A stretch of 64,000 nt of DNA from Onstottus_B arcticum (lineage in GTDB: Bacteria; Acidobacteriota; Blastocatellia; UBA7656), in the NCBI GenBank assembly GCA_038040485.1, contig JBBPIE010000010.1:132456-196455 (forward strand). Direction: 5' to 3'. The notes under the pieces are model-generated. The model made no database searches, was not told where the DNA came from, and worked only from the letters and a program-made list of their open reading frames with translations. Shown in pieces: positions 45,562 through 53,278 of this stretch. Numbering within the stretch: the first letter of the stretch is position 1; each line of letters begins with the position of its first letter. The translations under genes and the position numbers were made by a program.

Positions 45562-46176
45562 TTAGCGAGACAGCCGCCTCAGCGAGCGTCTCAGGACCGC
45601 TTCGATCGTCCGATCGCCTTCTTCGCGAATCGCGTCCGAGACCGCGCGCTCAGCCATCGCCTTCGGATACCCGAGCGCCATCAGCGCGGCAACCGTGTCA
45701 TCGCGAATCACAGGTCCGCTCGGGGCGTCACCTCGAGCGAGCACGGGCTCAGCTTCGCGTTCGGCAGCCGCCAACGCAGCCAGCTTATCGCGCAGCTCGA
45801 CAACAACCCGCTCCGCTGTCTTGCGGCCGACCCCGGGCATCGCCGTCAATCGCGCAAGATCGTTGCTGGTGATAGCCAGGATCAACTCGGCGGCCGGCAT
45901 ACCCGAGAGCATCGTGATCGCGAGCTTCGGACCTACGCCGCTCACGCTGGTTAGCTTCGAGAAGAGCTCTTTCTCCCGTATAGTCCAAAACCCGAATAGC
46001 TGGATCAGGTCTTCTCGAACGTGGGTGTGAATCTTGAGCGACACCTGTGTACCGGGCTCGCCCAACTCGTAGAAAGTCGAGACGGGAATCGTAGCTTCAT
46101 AGCCGACTCCGCCGACGTCGATGATGACCGAATTCGGTTGTTTGTGAATGAGCTTGCCAGATAGCTGAGCGATCAA
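45562..46176 (-). CDS. ruvA: Holliday junction branch-migration protein RuvA
   Basis: A 204-residue protein with the three RuvA domains: an OB-fold start (IAQLSGKLIHKQPNSVIIDV), two helix-hairpin-helix motifs (TSVSGVGPKLAITMLSG and TAMPGVGRKTAERVVVELRD) and a C-terminal UBA-like domain (TVAALMALGYPKAMAERAVS). It binds Holliday junctions and recruits RuvB. The start appears to be TTG 46176, eight bases after a GGGGG stretch. Neither ruvB nor ruvC lies beside it. Confidence 0.93.
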   Translation of the reverse strand: MIAQLSGKLIHKQPNSVIIDVGGVGYEATIPVSTFYELGEPGTQVSLKIHTHVREDLIQLFGFWTIREKELFSKLTSVSGVGPKLAITMLSGMPAAELILAITSNDLARLTAMPGVGRKTAERVVVELRDKLAALAAAEREAEPVLARGDAPSGPVIRDDTVAALMALGYPKAMAERAVSDAIREEGDRTIEAVLRRSLRRLSR

Positions 46177-46202
46177 ATCTAAGCCCCCGTTTGCAGTTTA
46201 GC

Positions 46203-46380
46203 CAGTAGTCCGTAGTCAGTAGTCAGTAGTCAGTAGTCCGTAGTCCGTGGTTCGTAGGCAGAGTTCATATTGCCGTGAAACGCCGTTTCTGTCTACGGAC
46301 TACTGACCACGGACTGCTGACTACGGACTACTGACTACGGACTACTGACTACGGACTACGGACTACTGACTACGGACTCC
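46203..46380. repeat. Large heptad repeat hairpin, GTAGTCC family
   Basis: The left arm 46203-46257 is built from CAGTAGT/CCGTAGT words with a seven-base period; the right arm 46292-46380 is the complement (ACTACTG/ACTACGG) and runs on for more than five extra repeats. It lies in the divergent promoter region between ruvA and the alpha/beta hydrolase gene. The word is the same as at 13911-14022. Confidence 0.9.
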
Positions 46381-46508
46381 TAATCCATAAGAACTATTGC
46401 AATATCAGCCGCTTCTTGTATACTCGGCCCTGTCGCATTTGATCCGTGACCTTCCGCAAAACTCCCCCATGCCCCTGCCGATTCACCTCCCCTGAGTGGT
46501 CTGAAGCT

Positions 46509-47510
46509 ATGCTTATCTCAAAGAAGAAGCGGACGGCGTTCAAGCGCGTTTTTTGGGTCTTTATCCCCGCAGTTCTGGTGCTGGTAGTCGGCGTGGGCGC
46601 GCTGGATTTTTACCTTGTCCATCGAATGACTCATCCGGCTCGCACGCAGCTTTACGGCTCGCCGCGCGACTTTCAGGTCATCCTGCAACGACCGATGTGG
46701 TTCGACGAGAAGTGGAAGAACTTAGACTCGACTCAATCGGCCGGTTGGTTCTTGAGCCGCGGCAAACCCGGACCCGTCGTCATCCTGAGCCACGGGTACG
46801 GTTCGAACCGCTCGGAGTTGCTCACGCTCGCGTTCGAGCTTTGGAAGGCCGGATATCACGTCTTGCTTTACGATATGCGCGGCCACGGCGAGAGTCCGGT
46901 CAAGTGGTCCGGGCTCGGCTCTTACGAGAAAGACGATCTGCTTTCGGCGATCAAGTTTCTGAAGACCAAGAAGACCGAAGGGGGCCAGGAGCTGCTCGAC
47001 GGGCGAGTTGGGCTCTACGGCGTCGATATGGGAGGCTACATCTCGCTGGTGGCTTCGTCCCAAGACCCGATGGTCAAGGCCGTTGCGGTTGACTCGGTTT
47101 ATCCGGACATGAAGCGCTTCATCAATCACCGGCTCAAGACTTTTATCGGCACCGACAGTTCAACCGCCAACCGGTTTGTCGACTCTCACTGGACAAGCGA
47201 TCTCACCGATTTGGCGCTGCAGCTTTACCTGCTCCGCCGCGAAGACTCAGCGCCGGCTGCGGAGTCTGTCGCCGCGGTGAACGCTTCAAAACTCTTTCTG
47301 ACCGCAAAAGACACCGGCGCGTTCGAAGCGCTCACTCATGATCTATATCTCCAGGCGAAGGCTCCCAAAGCGCTGGTCGAGGTCGAGCACTCGCGAAAGG
47401 ATCGCCTTTACGACACGGCCTCTTCAGACTACGACGCGCGCATCGTAGCCTTCTTCCGAGAGGCGCTTCCGGTAGCAGAAAAGATCGGGCCGATCGCTCG
47501 CGCGAAGTAG
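46509..47510 (+). CDS. Membrane-anchored alpha/beta hydrolase-fold protein
   Basis: A 333-residue protein with one N-terminal membrane helix (VFWVFIPAVLVLVVGVGALD) and an alpha/beta hydrolase domain (VVILSHGYGSNRSELL, YDMRGHGES). The nucleophile elbow is GLYGVDMGGY: Asp replaces the usual Ser. A candidate catalytic His is in VEVEHSRKDRLYD. It may use an Asp nucleophile or be non-hydrolytic. ATG 46509 is the start. The stop codon lies inside an inverted repeat shared with the convergent gene. Confidence 0.82.
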   Translation: MLISKKKRTAFKRVFWVFIPAVLVLVVGVGALDFYLVHRMTHPARTQLYGSPRDFQVILQRPMWFDEKWKNLDSTQSAGWFLSRGKPGPVVILSHGYGSNRSELLTLAFELWKAGYHVLLYDMRGHGESPVKWSGLGSYEKDDLLSAIKFLKTKKTEGGQELLDGRVGLYGVDMGGYISLVASSQDPMVKAVAVDSVYPDMKRFINHRLKTFIGTDSSTANRFVDSHWTSDLTDLALQLYLLRREDSAPAAESVAAVNASKLFLTAKDTGAFEALTHDLYLQAKAPKALVEVEHSRKDRLYDTASSDYDARIVAFFREALPVAEKIGPIARAK

Positions 47511-47675
47511 CATAGACTTTAGTCTGTGTCGCAAGTGGTGGGAGAGCAATAAGCTATGCAAGTCGAAGCACTGCGTTTTCGCCTCCTACTGGTTCCTTCT
47601 TGTCGCGCCACCTCAAGATCAATGCAACGTTCTCAACACTAGGCGGGCAGGCACAGACTAAAGTCTATGCTACTT
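47505..47675. repeat. Inverted repeat that carries both stop codons of two convergent genes
   Basis: Arms 47505-47528 and 47652-47675 are exact 24-base complements (AAGTAGCATAGACTTTAG...). The hydrolase ends AAG TAG within the left arm, and the glycosyltransferase on the other strand ends AAG TAG at the same place in the right arm. The 123-base interior has no gene. Confidence 0.9.
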
Positions 47676-49409
47676 CCTAAGCGCAACTCTGTACGCAAAG
47701 GTCTTCCCCTGTTCTCCGATCAACTCAGCCGTCAGCAGAGGATAGCCCTCTAGCTCGTCCCGCCAATCCTCGCCAGTTATCACGACCAGAGTTCGTTCGT
47801 TTTCCAGCGCCACGACCAGCGTCTCTTCGCTCAGCGCATTCAGCACATCAAACTCACCCACTCCGCAGACGACCCGGCCTTCGGCATAGAAAACAGGCGC
47901 GTACTCACTCTTGATAAAGAACGCAATGCGCTCGTCCGGCCGAAGCTGCGCCGCACTCTCGAGCGAGAAGGATTTCAATGTCGCTCTCTCGGTCAGCGCC
48001 CCGGACAGCAACACCACCGCGCTTACGACAAGGGTCGCCATCACCGCCGCCGTGCCGATGACCAGAGCTCGAGGCCGCTTCGCTGCCAGAAAGAGCGCTG
48101 TCGCCGCAGCCGCCGCCGCCGGCAAACCACTCAACACCATCCGCCATCCGGTCACGCCACTCAATTGACGCTCAGTGTAGACAACGAAACCGGCGCTTAT
48201 CGCTACAAGCGAGAACGCGGTTATCCAGGCTGCCGCTGCCAGTCGCACCTGGCGTTCACCCCTCCGGAAGCGCTCGACTTCAACGCCTGCGATGATCGCC
48301 AGCGCCGGGAAGATCGGCAGGATGTACCCGGGCAGCTTCGACACAGAGAGCGAGAAGAAAACCAGCGGCCACGCAACCCAGACCCACGCAAGCGCGAGTA
48401 TCGAGTCTTCGGCTTTGACTCGCGGTCTCAAGGCGCGCAGGCGAGCCACCGCCGGCACCATAAAGAACGCCCACGGCAAGACTCCAGCAAGCGCCACAAT
48501 AGGAAAGAAGTAGGCTGGTTGAGGATGGTGGTAGATGTTCGTCAGATACCTTTGGAAGTGTTGCTTGACAAAGAACTCGTCCACGAATGCCCAACCGTGC
48601 CTCACCGTCACCGGCACATACCAAATCGACACGACGCCAAGGAAGACAGCGAGCCCCGTGACACATCCGCGCCAGTCGATCAACTTCAGCTCGCCGGTAA
48701 TCGCCAGGTAGATGCCCAGCACAGGCACGATCACAATTATGCCGATTAGCCCTTTCGCCAGCACCGCAAAACCCGCCGCCACCCACAAGACCATCCAGCA
48801 CACCTTCCGCGCGCGGCCGCTCGCGGTTGTCCACAGGTAGCCCGAAAGCAACGCGATCGTTACTGCTGCCGTCAGCAACATATCCGGCGTCGCAGCTCGC
48901 GCGTAGCCGATAAACAACGCGCTCGTAGCCAGCAGCAATGCCGCGACTACCGCAAGGCGCGCGAACCCTGCGCGGCTCAATGCCCACCAAAGCGATAACA
49001 CCGTCAGCGTCGCAGCTAGCGCCGATGGCAGCCGGGCCGCATACTCGTTCACACCCAACAACTGGTAAGACGCTGCCGCCAGCCAGTAAAGCAGCGCCGG
49101 CTTTTCCAGCCACAGACACCCGCACAGGCGAGGTGAGATGTAATCGCCACTGACGAACATCTCGCGCGCAACTTCCGCATATCGCGGCTCATCGGGACCT
49201 AACAACGCGACACGGCCCAAGCCAAAAAAGAAGATGACGCCGCAAAGGGCGAGGAGAAAAAGGAGAATCGGGTATGCGTGCTTGGCAGCGGCTGGTTGTT
49301 CCACTATGCTTTCTGCTTCGTTGAGACTTGGGGGTTCCTGTTGATCCGTCGACGACGCGCAACGCTCGCGAGAATGGTCGTTCTGGGAGCGCGGGCGTCC
49401 CGCCCGCAT
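47670..49409 (-). CDS. ArnT/PMT-like family 39 glycosyltransferase
   Basis: A membrane glycosyltransferase of up to 579 residues with about 12 hydrophobic helices. The first periplasmic loop has the GT39/ArnT motif LGPDEPRYAEVAREM with the catalytic Asp-Glu, and WLEKPALLYWLAAASYQLLG follows. Members transfer sugars from polyprenyl phosphate to lipid A, proteins or glycans. The first 36 residues from ATG 49409 are encoded partly by a GC-rich palindrome and are doubtful; GTG 49301 may be the true start. The stop codon lies in an inverted repeat. Confidence 0.85.
   Translation of the reverse strand: MRAGRPRSQNDHSRERCASSTDQQEPPSLNEAESIVEQPAAAKHAYPILLFLLALCGVIFFFGLGRVALLGPDEPRYAEVAREMFVSGDYISPRLCGCLWLEKPALLYWLAAASYQLLGVNEYAARLPSALAATLTVLSLWWALSRAGFARLAVVAALLLATSALFIGYARAATPDMLLTAAVTIALLSGYLWTTASGRARKVCWMVLWVAAGFAVLAKGLIGIIVIVPVLGIYLAITGELKLIDWRGCVTGLAVFLGVVSIWYVPVTVRHGWAFVDEFFVKQHFQRYLTNIYHHPQPAYFFPIVALAGVLPWAFFMVPAVARLRALRPRVKAEDSILALAWVWVAWPLVFFSLSVSKLPGYILPIFPALAIIAGVEVERFRRGERQVRLAAAAWITAFSLVAISAGFVVYTERQLSGVTGWRMVLSGLPAAAAAATALFLAAKRPRALVIGTAAVMATLVVSAVVLLSGALTERATLKSFSLESAAQLRPDERIAFFIKSEYAPVFYAEGRVVCGVGEFDVLNALSEETLVVALENERTLVVITGEDWRDELEGYPLLTAELIGEQGKTFAYRVALRK
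49383..49409. repeat. Half copy of GC-rich palindromic repeat
   Basis: CTGGGAGCGCGGGCGTCCCG continues into CCCGCATT, a close relative of the arm of the inverted repeat at 12393-12468. It covers the possible ATG of the leftward glycosyltransferase gene. Confidence 0.65.
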
Positions 49410-49488
49410 TGATCAATCAGTGTAGGTAGCGGCAAAGAGAGGGTCAAGGCGCGAGTCGAGCGCCTTTGGAGTTTGAGGAGCAACGCGA

Positions 49489-50460
49489 ATGATCAGGGTC
49501 GCAGTAGCCGGGGCCGGACACTTCGGGAAAGAGCACGCGCGCATCTATGCAGACTCGGCCGGAGCGAGACTCGTCGCTGTCTGTGACGTCAACGCGTCGA
49601 CCGGCACTGCGGTTGCCGAGCGCTACGGCGCGGAATTCGTTTCAGACTACCGCGAGCTGATCGGAAGAGTGGATGCGGTAAGCATCGCCGTTCCGACCGT
49701 CTCGCATTGCGCGATCGCTTGTGAACTTCTCGAAGCGGGTATATCCGCCCTGATCGAGAAGCCAATCTCGCAGACCCTCGACGAGGCGGACGCGATCATT
49801 GCGGCTGCTAAGCGCGGGCGCGCTGTGGTTCAAGTCGGGCATCTCGAACGCTTCAACCCGGCTGTCGCGGCTACGTCCGGCATTGTGACCCGGCCCCTCT
49901 TCTTCGAAGCTCATCGCCTGAGCGTCTTCACCCCGCGAAGCCTGGACATTGACGTCGTGATGGACTTGATGATCCACGACATCGACGTCGTGCTGTCGTT
50001 CGTCGATAGCAACGTGCTGGAAGTTCGCGCAGCCGGTGTGCCCATACTCACGCCGAAAGTGGACATCGCCAACGCGCGTATCGAGTTTGAGAATGGCTGC
50101 GTGGCTAACTTGACCGCGAGCCGTGTCTCCGGCGAACGCGTTCGAAAGCTGCGTTTCTTCCAACCGCACCAGTACGTGTCGATTGACTACTCGGCGCAAG
50201 AAGCCTCCGTAGTCTCCGTGAAACCCGGCGCATCAGGCAAGCTGATGTTCGACAACCGCTCGCTTCCGGTCGAGCGAGACGAACCGCTAAAGCTGGAAAT
50301 CGAATCGTTCATTCGGGCCGTCGAAGGCGCACCGGTTCGAGTGACGGGAGAAGACGCCCGCCGCGCGCTGGCGCTCGCCGTAGAGATTACCAACAAGATT
50401 CGCGAGCATGCGGGCCGCGCAGGCATAGATGCCAATTCAGGGATACCGCGTCTGGCTTGA
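49489..50460 (+). CDS. Gfo/Idh/MocA-family oxidoreductase
   Basis: A 323-residue NAD(P)-dependent dehydrogenase. The Rossmann start is VAVAGAGHFGKEHARIY, the EKPIS motif is at SALIEKPISQTLDEAD, and the catalytic-domain segment is MDLMIHDIDVVLSFV. The GHLERFNPAV and RSLDIDVVMDLMIHDID segments resemble those of GnnA, which oxidises UDP-GlcNAc at C3 for lipid A, but no lpx gene is nearby, so the substrate is left open. GAGGAG lies eight bases before ATG 49489. Confidence 0.85.
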   Translation: MIRVAVAGAGHFGKEHARIYADSAGARLVAVCDVNASTGTAVAERYGAEFVSDYRELIGRVDAVSIAVPTVSHCAIACELLEAGISALIEKPISQTLDEADAIIAAAKRGRAVVQVGHLERFNPAVAATSGIVTRPLFFEAHRLSVFTPRSLDIDVVMDLMIHDIDVVLSFVDSNVLEVRAAGVPILTPKVDIANARIEFENGCVANLTASRVSGERVRKLRFFQPHQYVSIDYSAQEASVVSVKPGASGKLMFDNRSLPVERDEPLKLEIESFIRAVEGAPVRVTGEDARRALALAVEITNKIREHAGRAGIDANSGIPRLA

Positions 50461-50506
50461 TGCAGCATTCGAGTTTCGGGCAGTATTCGACCAGAGGAAC
50501 AGAAAG

Positions 50507-50722
50507 ATGATCTTTCACGTCACACTGGAACACGCTGAGGATGGCTGGATCGTGGCGGAATGCCCTGCACTCCCGGGCTGCGTCTCTCAAGGGCGCGATG
50601 AAGCGGAAGCGCTTGAAAACATCAAAGAAGCCATCACTGCATGGCTTTGGGCCGAAGACCAGAAGGCTGTTTCTGGGCTCAAAGGCAAAAGAAACCAAAG
50701 GCCCATCGTCGTCGCGGTCTAG
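50507..50722 (+). CDS. hicB: HicB-family antitoxin
   Basis: A 71-residue HicB-type protein: FHVTLEHAEDGWIVAECPAL followed by PGCVSQGRDEAEALENIKEAI is the partial RNase-H-like fold of the family. It lacks a C-terminal DNA-binding domain. AGAGGA lies before ATG 50507, which removes a 26-residue extension from an upstream in-frame start. The next gene, hicA, begins three bases after its stop, in the antitoxin-first order. Confidence 0.88.
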   Translation: MIFHVTLEHAEDGWIVAECPALPGCVSQGRDEAEALENIKEAITAWLWAEDQKAVSGLKGKRNQRPIVVAV

Positions 50723-50725
50723 CGA

Positions 50726-50947
50726 ATGGGGAAGCTCGCCAACATTTCTGGCAAAGAAGCGGCGAAAGCTTTCCGAAAGGCTGGCTGGCAACCAATCGGC
50801 CAAGTTGGAAGCCACTTGGTGTTGGTGAAGCCCGGCATTCGCGTAAACCTTTCAATCCCTCAACACAAAGAACTATCACTCGGAACGCTTCGCGCTTTGA
50901 TCCGCAATGCGGGTCTAAGCGTTGACGAATTCCTCAGGCTACTCTGA
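50726..50947 (+). CDS. hicA: HicA-family mRNA interferase toxin
   Basis: A 73-residue HicA toxin. The dsRBD-like fold has ISGKEAAKAFRKAGWQPIGQ followed by VGSHLVLVKPG, with the catalytic His in GSH. The C-terminus SIPQHKELSLGTLRALIRNA and GLSVDEFLRLL is typical. It cleaves mRNA and is neutralised by HicB from the preceding gene. Confidence 0.9.
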   Translation: MGKLANISGKEAAKAFRKAGWQPIGQVGSHLVLVKPGIRVNLSIPQHKELSLGTLRALIRNAGLSVDEFLRLL

Positions 50948-50958
50948 GACCAAGATCA

Positions 50959-52773
50959 ATGCCAAACCGAACAATCTCACGCATCCTGAACCTCATCCTT
51001 GCGATCGGCGTTGTGCTGGCGGTCGCGCCAGCGGCAGCCGCCCAGAAGCGCAAGCCGTTTCACATCGACTACACCGTAGCCGTCGCTAGCACCGAGGATC
51101 ATCTCTTTCGCGTCACAGCAGATGTTCGGAACATCAGCGAGCCGCGCCTCGAGCTTTCGTTGCCGACCTGGACCCCTGGCTGGTACACCGTCGAAAACTA
51201 TTTCAAAAACATCCTGCGCTTTGTTGTGACGGACTCAAAGGGCGCGCGGCTTCAACCTGTGATGACTCGCAAGCAGACGTGGCTCATCAAAACACTGGGG
51301 CTCGATCGGATCAAAGTCGAATTCGACTATCGAGCCGACGTGCTCGCGCTCAATCAAGCCAAAATCACCAAAGACTTCGCATTCTTCACCGGAACCGAAC
51401 TCTTCTTGATGGCCGCGAACCATCGCAACGCGCCGAGCACCGTTCGCTTCGAAGCCCCACCCGGTTGGCGGATCGCCTCAGCGCTCAAACAGATGGACGC
51501 GACGACATTCTACGCTCCGGATTACGACACGCTGGTTGACTCCCCGACTGAGATGGGCAACTTTGATCTGACCGAGTTCGAAGTAGAAAAAAAGCCGCAC
51601 TACCTGGTCACCAGTCCCGCCGGCGCGTTCTCGAAAGACAAAGCGGCGAAGTTTGTTGAGATGCTTGCGAAGGTTGCGAAAGCCAACAGCGCGATGTTCG
51701 GCGGCCTCCCGTATGAGAAGTACGTCTACTTTTACTTTTTTGCGCGGGCCGAATCGAATGCCGCCGGCGCGCTCGAGCACAACAACTCGTTCGTGGCGTT
51801 CGCGCCGCCGGGCCAGTACGCCACGCCCGAGATGATCATAGGCACGGCGTCGCACGAGTTCTTCCATCTGTGGAACGTAAAGCGAATCCGACCCGCCGAG
51901 ATGTGGCCCTACGACTATTCACGCGAGAACGAAACGCCGCTGTTATGGGTGTCCGAAGGATTCACCAACTATTACGGCAACGTCGCCCTTTACCGCGCCG
52001 GCTTGAGCACTCGCCAGCAGTTTCTCGAAAGCGTAGGGGGCGCGATGGGGGGAGTCGAAGGAAACGAAGCTCGCGCATACATCTCACCTGCGAACTCTTC
52101 GGCCTCGACCTGGGTTGGCTACGACACGCCGGTCGCGTTTGGAATTTCATACTACACGCAGGGTCAGAATCTCGGCGCGCTCCTGGACCTTTCGATCATT
52201 CACGATTCGGGTGGGGCGTCGAGGCTCGACGATGTGATGCGCGCGCTGTATCGGGACTTCTATCGAAAGGGTAGGGGCTTCACGACTGAAGACATGGTTG
52301 GCATAATCAACCGGCTGACGAAACGCGACTATCACGCCTTCTATCGCAAGTACGTCTGGGGCGTGGAAGTGCCCGCTTACGAAACGATCCTCGGCTACGC
52401 CGGCTACGAGGTCGAGACGTCTGCGCAAAAGAGCTACGACGTTGGCTTCAGCGTGGAGAACACACCCGATGGTCCGATGATCGGGCGGGTCTTTCGGAAC
52501 AGCCCGGCTTCGCGAGTCGGACTCCGCTCTGGCGATCAGCTTGTGTCAATCGACGGCTATGATCTCAAGACAGACCCTCCGAAAGCGATGGCTCGCCTTG
52601 GGGAACGAATCGGTCAGTCGGTGAAGCTCGCGTTCAAGCGCGACGGCCGGGATCAGGTTGTGGATTTGCCTGTGGATGCGGAGACCGAGTCGGGCCATCG
52701 CCTTGTCGAGATAGCCAAACCAACACCGGATCAACTGAAGGTGCGGGAAGCGTGGCTGAAGGTTGGCAGGTAG
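50959..52773 (+). CDS. Secreted M61-family aminopeptidase with PDZ domain
   Basis: A 604-residue zinc peptidase. A signal peptide (ILNLILAIGVVLAVAPAAAA) precedes an N-terminal beta domain (LELSLPTWTPGWYTVENYFK). The M61 zinc site is H299-E300-F-F-H303 in ASHEFFHLWNVKRIRP with the third ligand E333 in VSEGFTNYY. A PDZ domain occupies about residues 490-570 (IGRVFRNSPASRVGLRSGDQ). It should act on extracellular or periplasmic peptides with acidic N-termini. It follows hicA by 11 bases, but a functional link is not implied. Confidence 0.92.
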   Translation: MPNRTISRILNLILAIGVVLAVAPAAAAQKRKPFHIDYTVAVASTEDHLFRVTADVRNISEPRLELSLPTWTPGWYTVENYFKNILRFVVTDSKGARLQPVMTRKQTWLIKTLGLDRIKVEFDYRADVLALNQAKITKDFAFFTGTELFLMAANHRNAPSTVRFEAPPGWRIASALKQMDATTFYAPDYDTLVDSPTEMGNFDLTEFEVEKKPHYLVTSPAGAFSKDKAAKFVEMLAKVAKANSAMFGGLPYEKYVYFYFFARAESNAAGALEHNNSFVAFAPPGQYATPEMIIGTASHEFFHLWNVKRIRPAEMWPYDYSRENETPLLWVSEGFTNYYGNVALYRAGLSTRQQFLESVGGAMGGVEGNEARAYISPANSSASTWVGYDTPVAFGISYYTQGQNLGALLDLSIIHDSGGASRLDDVMRALYRDFYRKGRGFTTEDMVGIINRLTKRDYHAFYRKYVWGVEVPAYETILGYAGYEVETSAQKSYDVGFSVENTPDGPMIGRVFRNSPASRVGLRSGDQLVSIDGYDLKTDPPKAMARLGERIGQSVKLAFKRDGRDQVVDLPVDAETESGHRLVEIAKPTPDQLKVREAWLKVGR

Positions 52774-52842
52774 GCTTCTACGGGCTGCGGCGAGCGCTGG
52801 TGCTGGCGGGAAGCGAGGCCGATTGGTGAAAGGCAACGATCC

Positions 52843-53067
52843 TCATTGAAACTGCTCTTGGTCTGGGACGACGATGTTCCGATTCTGTTCGACATCGGCG
52901 ACAGCCTCGACCAGGCGCGCACGGTTCGCGGGCGACCTCAACAGATAAGCGGTTTCGTCGCGTTCATAGACCACTATTTCAATCTCCTTGTGCTTGAAAG
53001 TTGTTCTCAGGCCTTCAAGGAAATCTTCGTTCAGGTCGTCAGCGTTTACTTGGTAAATAGTCTGCAT
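52843..53067 (-). CDS. Orphan antitoxin-like protein
   Basis: A 74-residue protein with a charged two-helix body (DDLNEDFLEGLRTTFKHKEI, then VYERDETAYLLRSPANRARL) like RelB/Phd-type antitoxins. GGGAGAG lies before ATG 53067. No toxin follows: the next 70 bases downstream run into the 3' end of the M61 gene. It looks like a solitary antitoxin. Confidence 0.7.
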   Translation of the reverse strand: MQTIYQVNADDLNEDFLEGLRTTFKHKEIEIVVYERDETAYLLRSPANRARLVEAVADVEQNRNIVVPDQEQFQ

Positions 53068-53129
53068 GATTCTCTCCCGGCGTTTTCCCGCCGGCCCGAT
53101 TATAACTCAATTCGTGCAATGCTTCGTAG

Positions 53130-53278
53130 GACTTCTGTCTCAATAACGATTGAAACAAGAGCCGCCAATCCACAGAGTTCGGGAACGAGACGTTCATCAA
53201 GGGGACTCTGGCCTTAGACTTGGTCTCGTTGAGCAGCACGAGCCGCTCGGGCTCCTGACAAGGAAGCGGTCTGATCAC
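53130..53278 (-). pseudogene. Fragment of an FtsX/MacB-type ABC permease
   Basis: The encoded segment LPCQEPERLVLLNETKSK then NVSFPNSVDWRL matches in order the region of Acidobacteriota ADOP-type permeases that reads LPYxxPxRLVxLWE then VSYPNxLDWR. Only about 50 residues remain, with no membrane helices and no ATPase nearby. It begins four bases inside the stop of the next gene (53275), so a rearrangement joint lies there. Confidence 0.55.

Noticed and set aside
46203..46380. Possible CRISPR array near ruvA
   Set aside because: Same heptad hairpin as above; no spacers between repeats.
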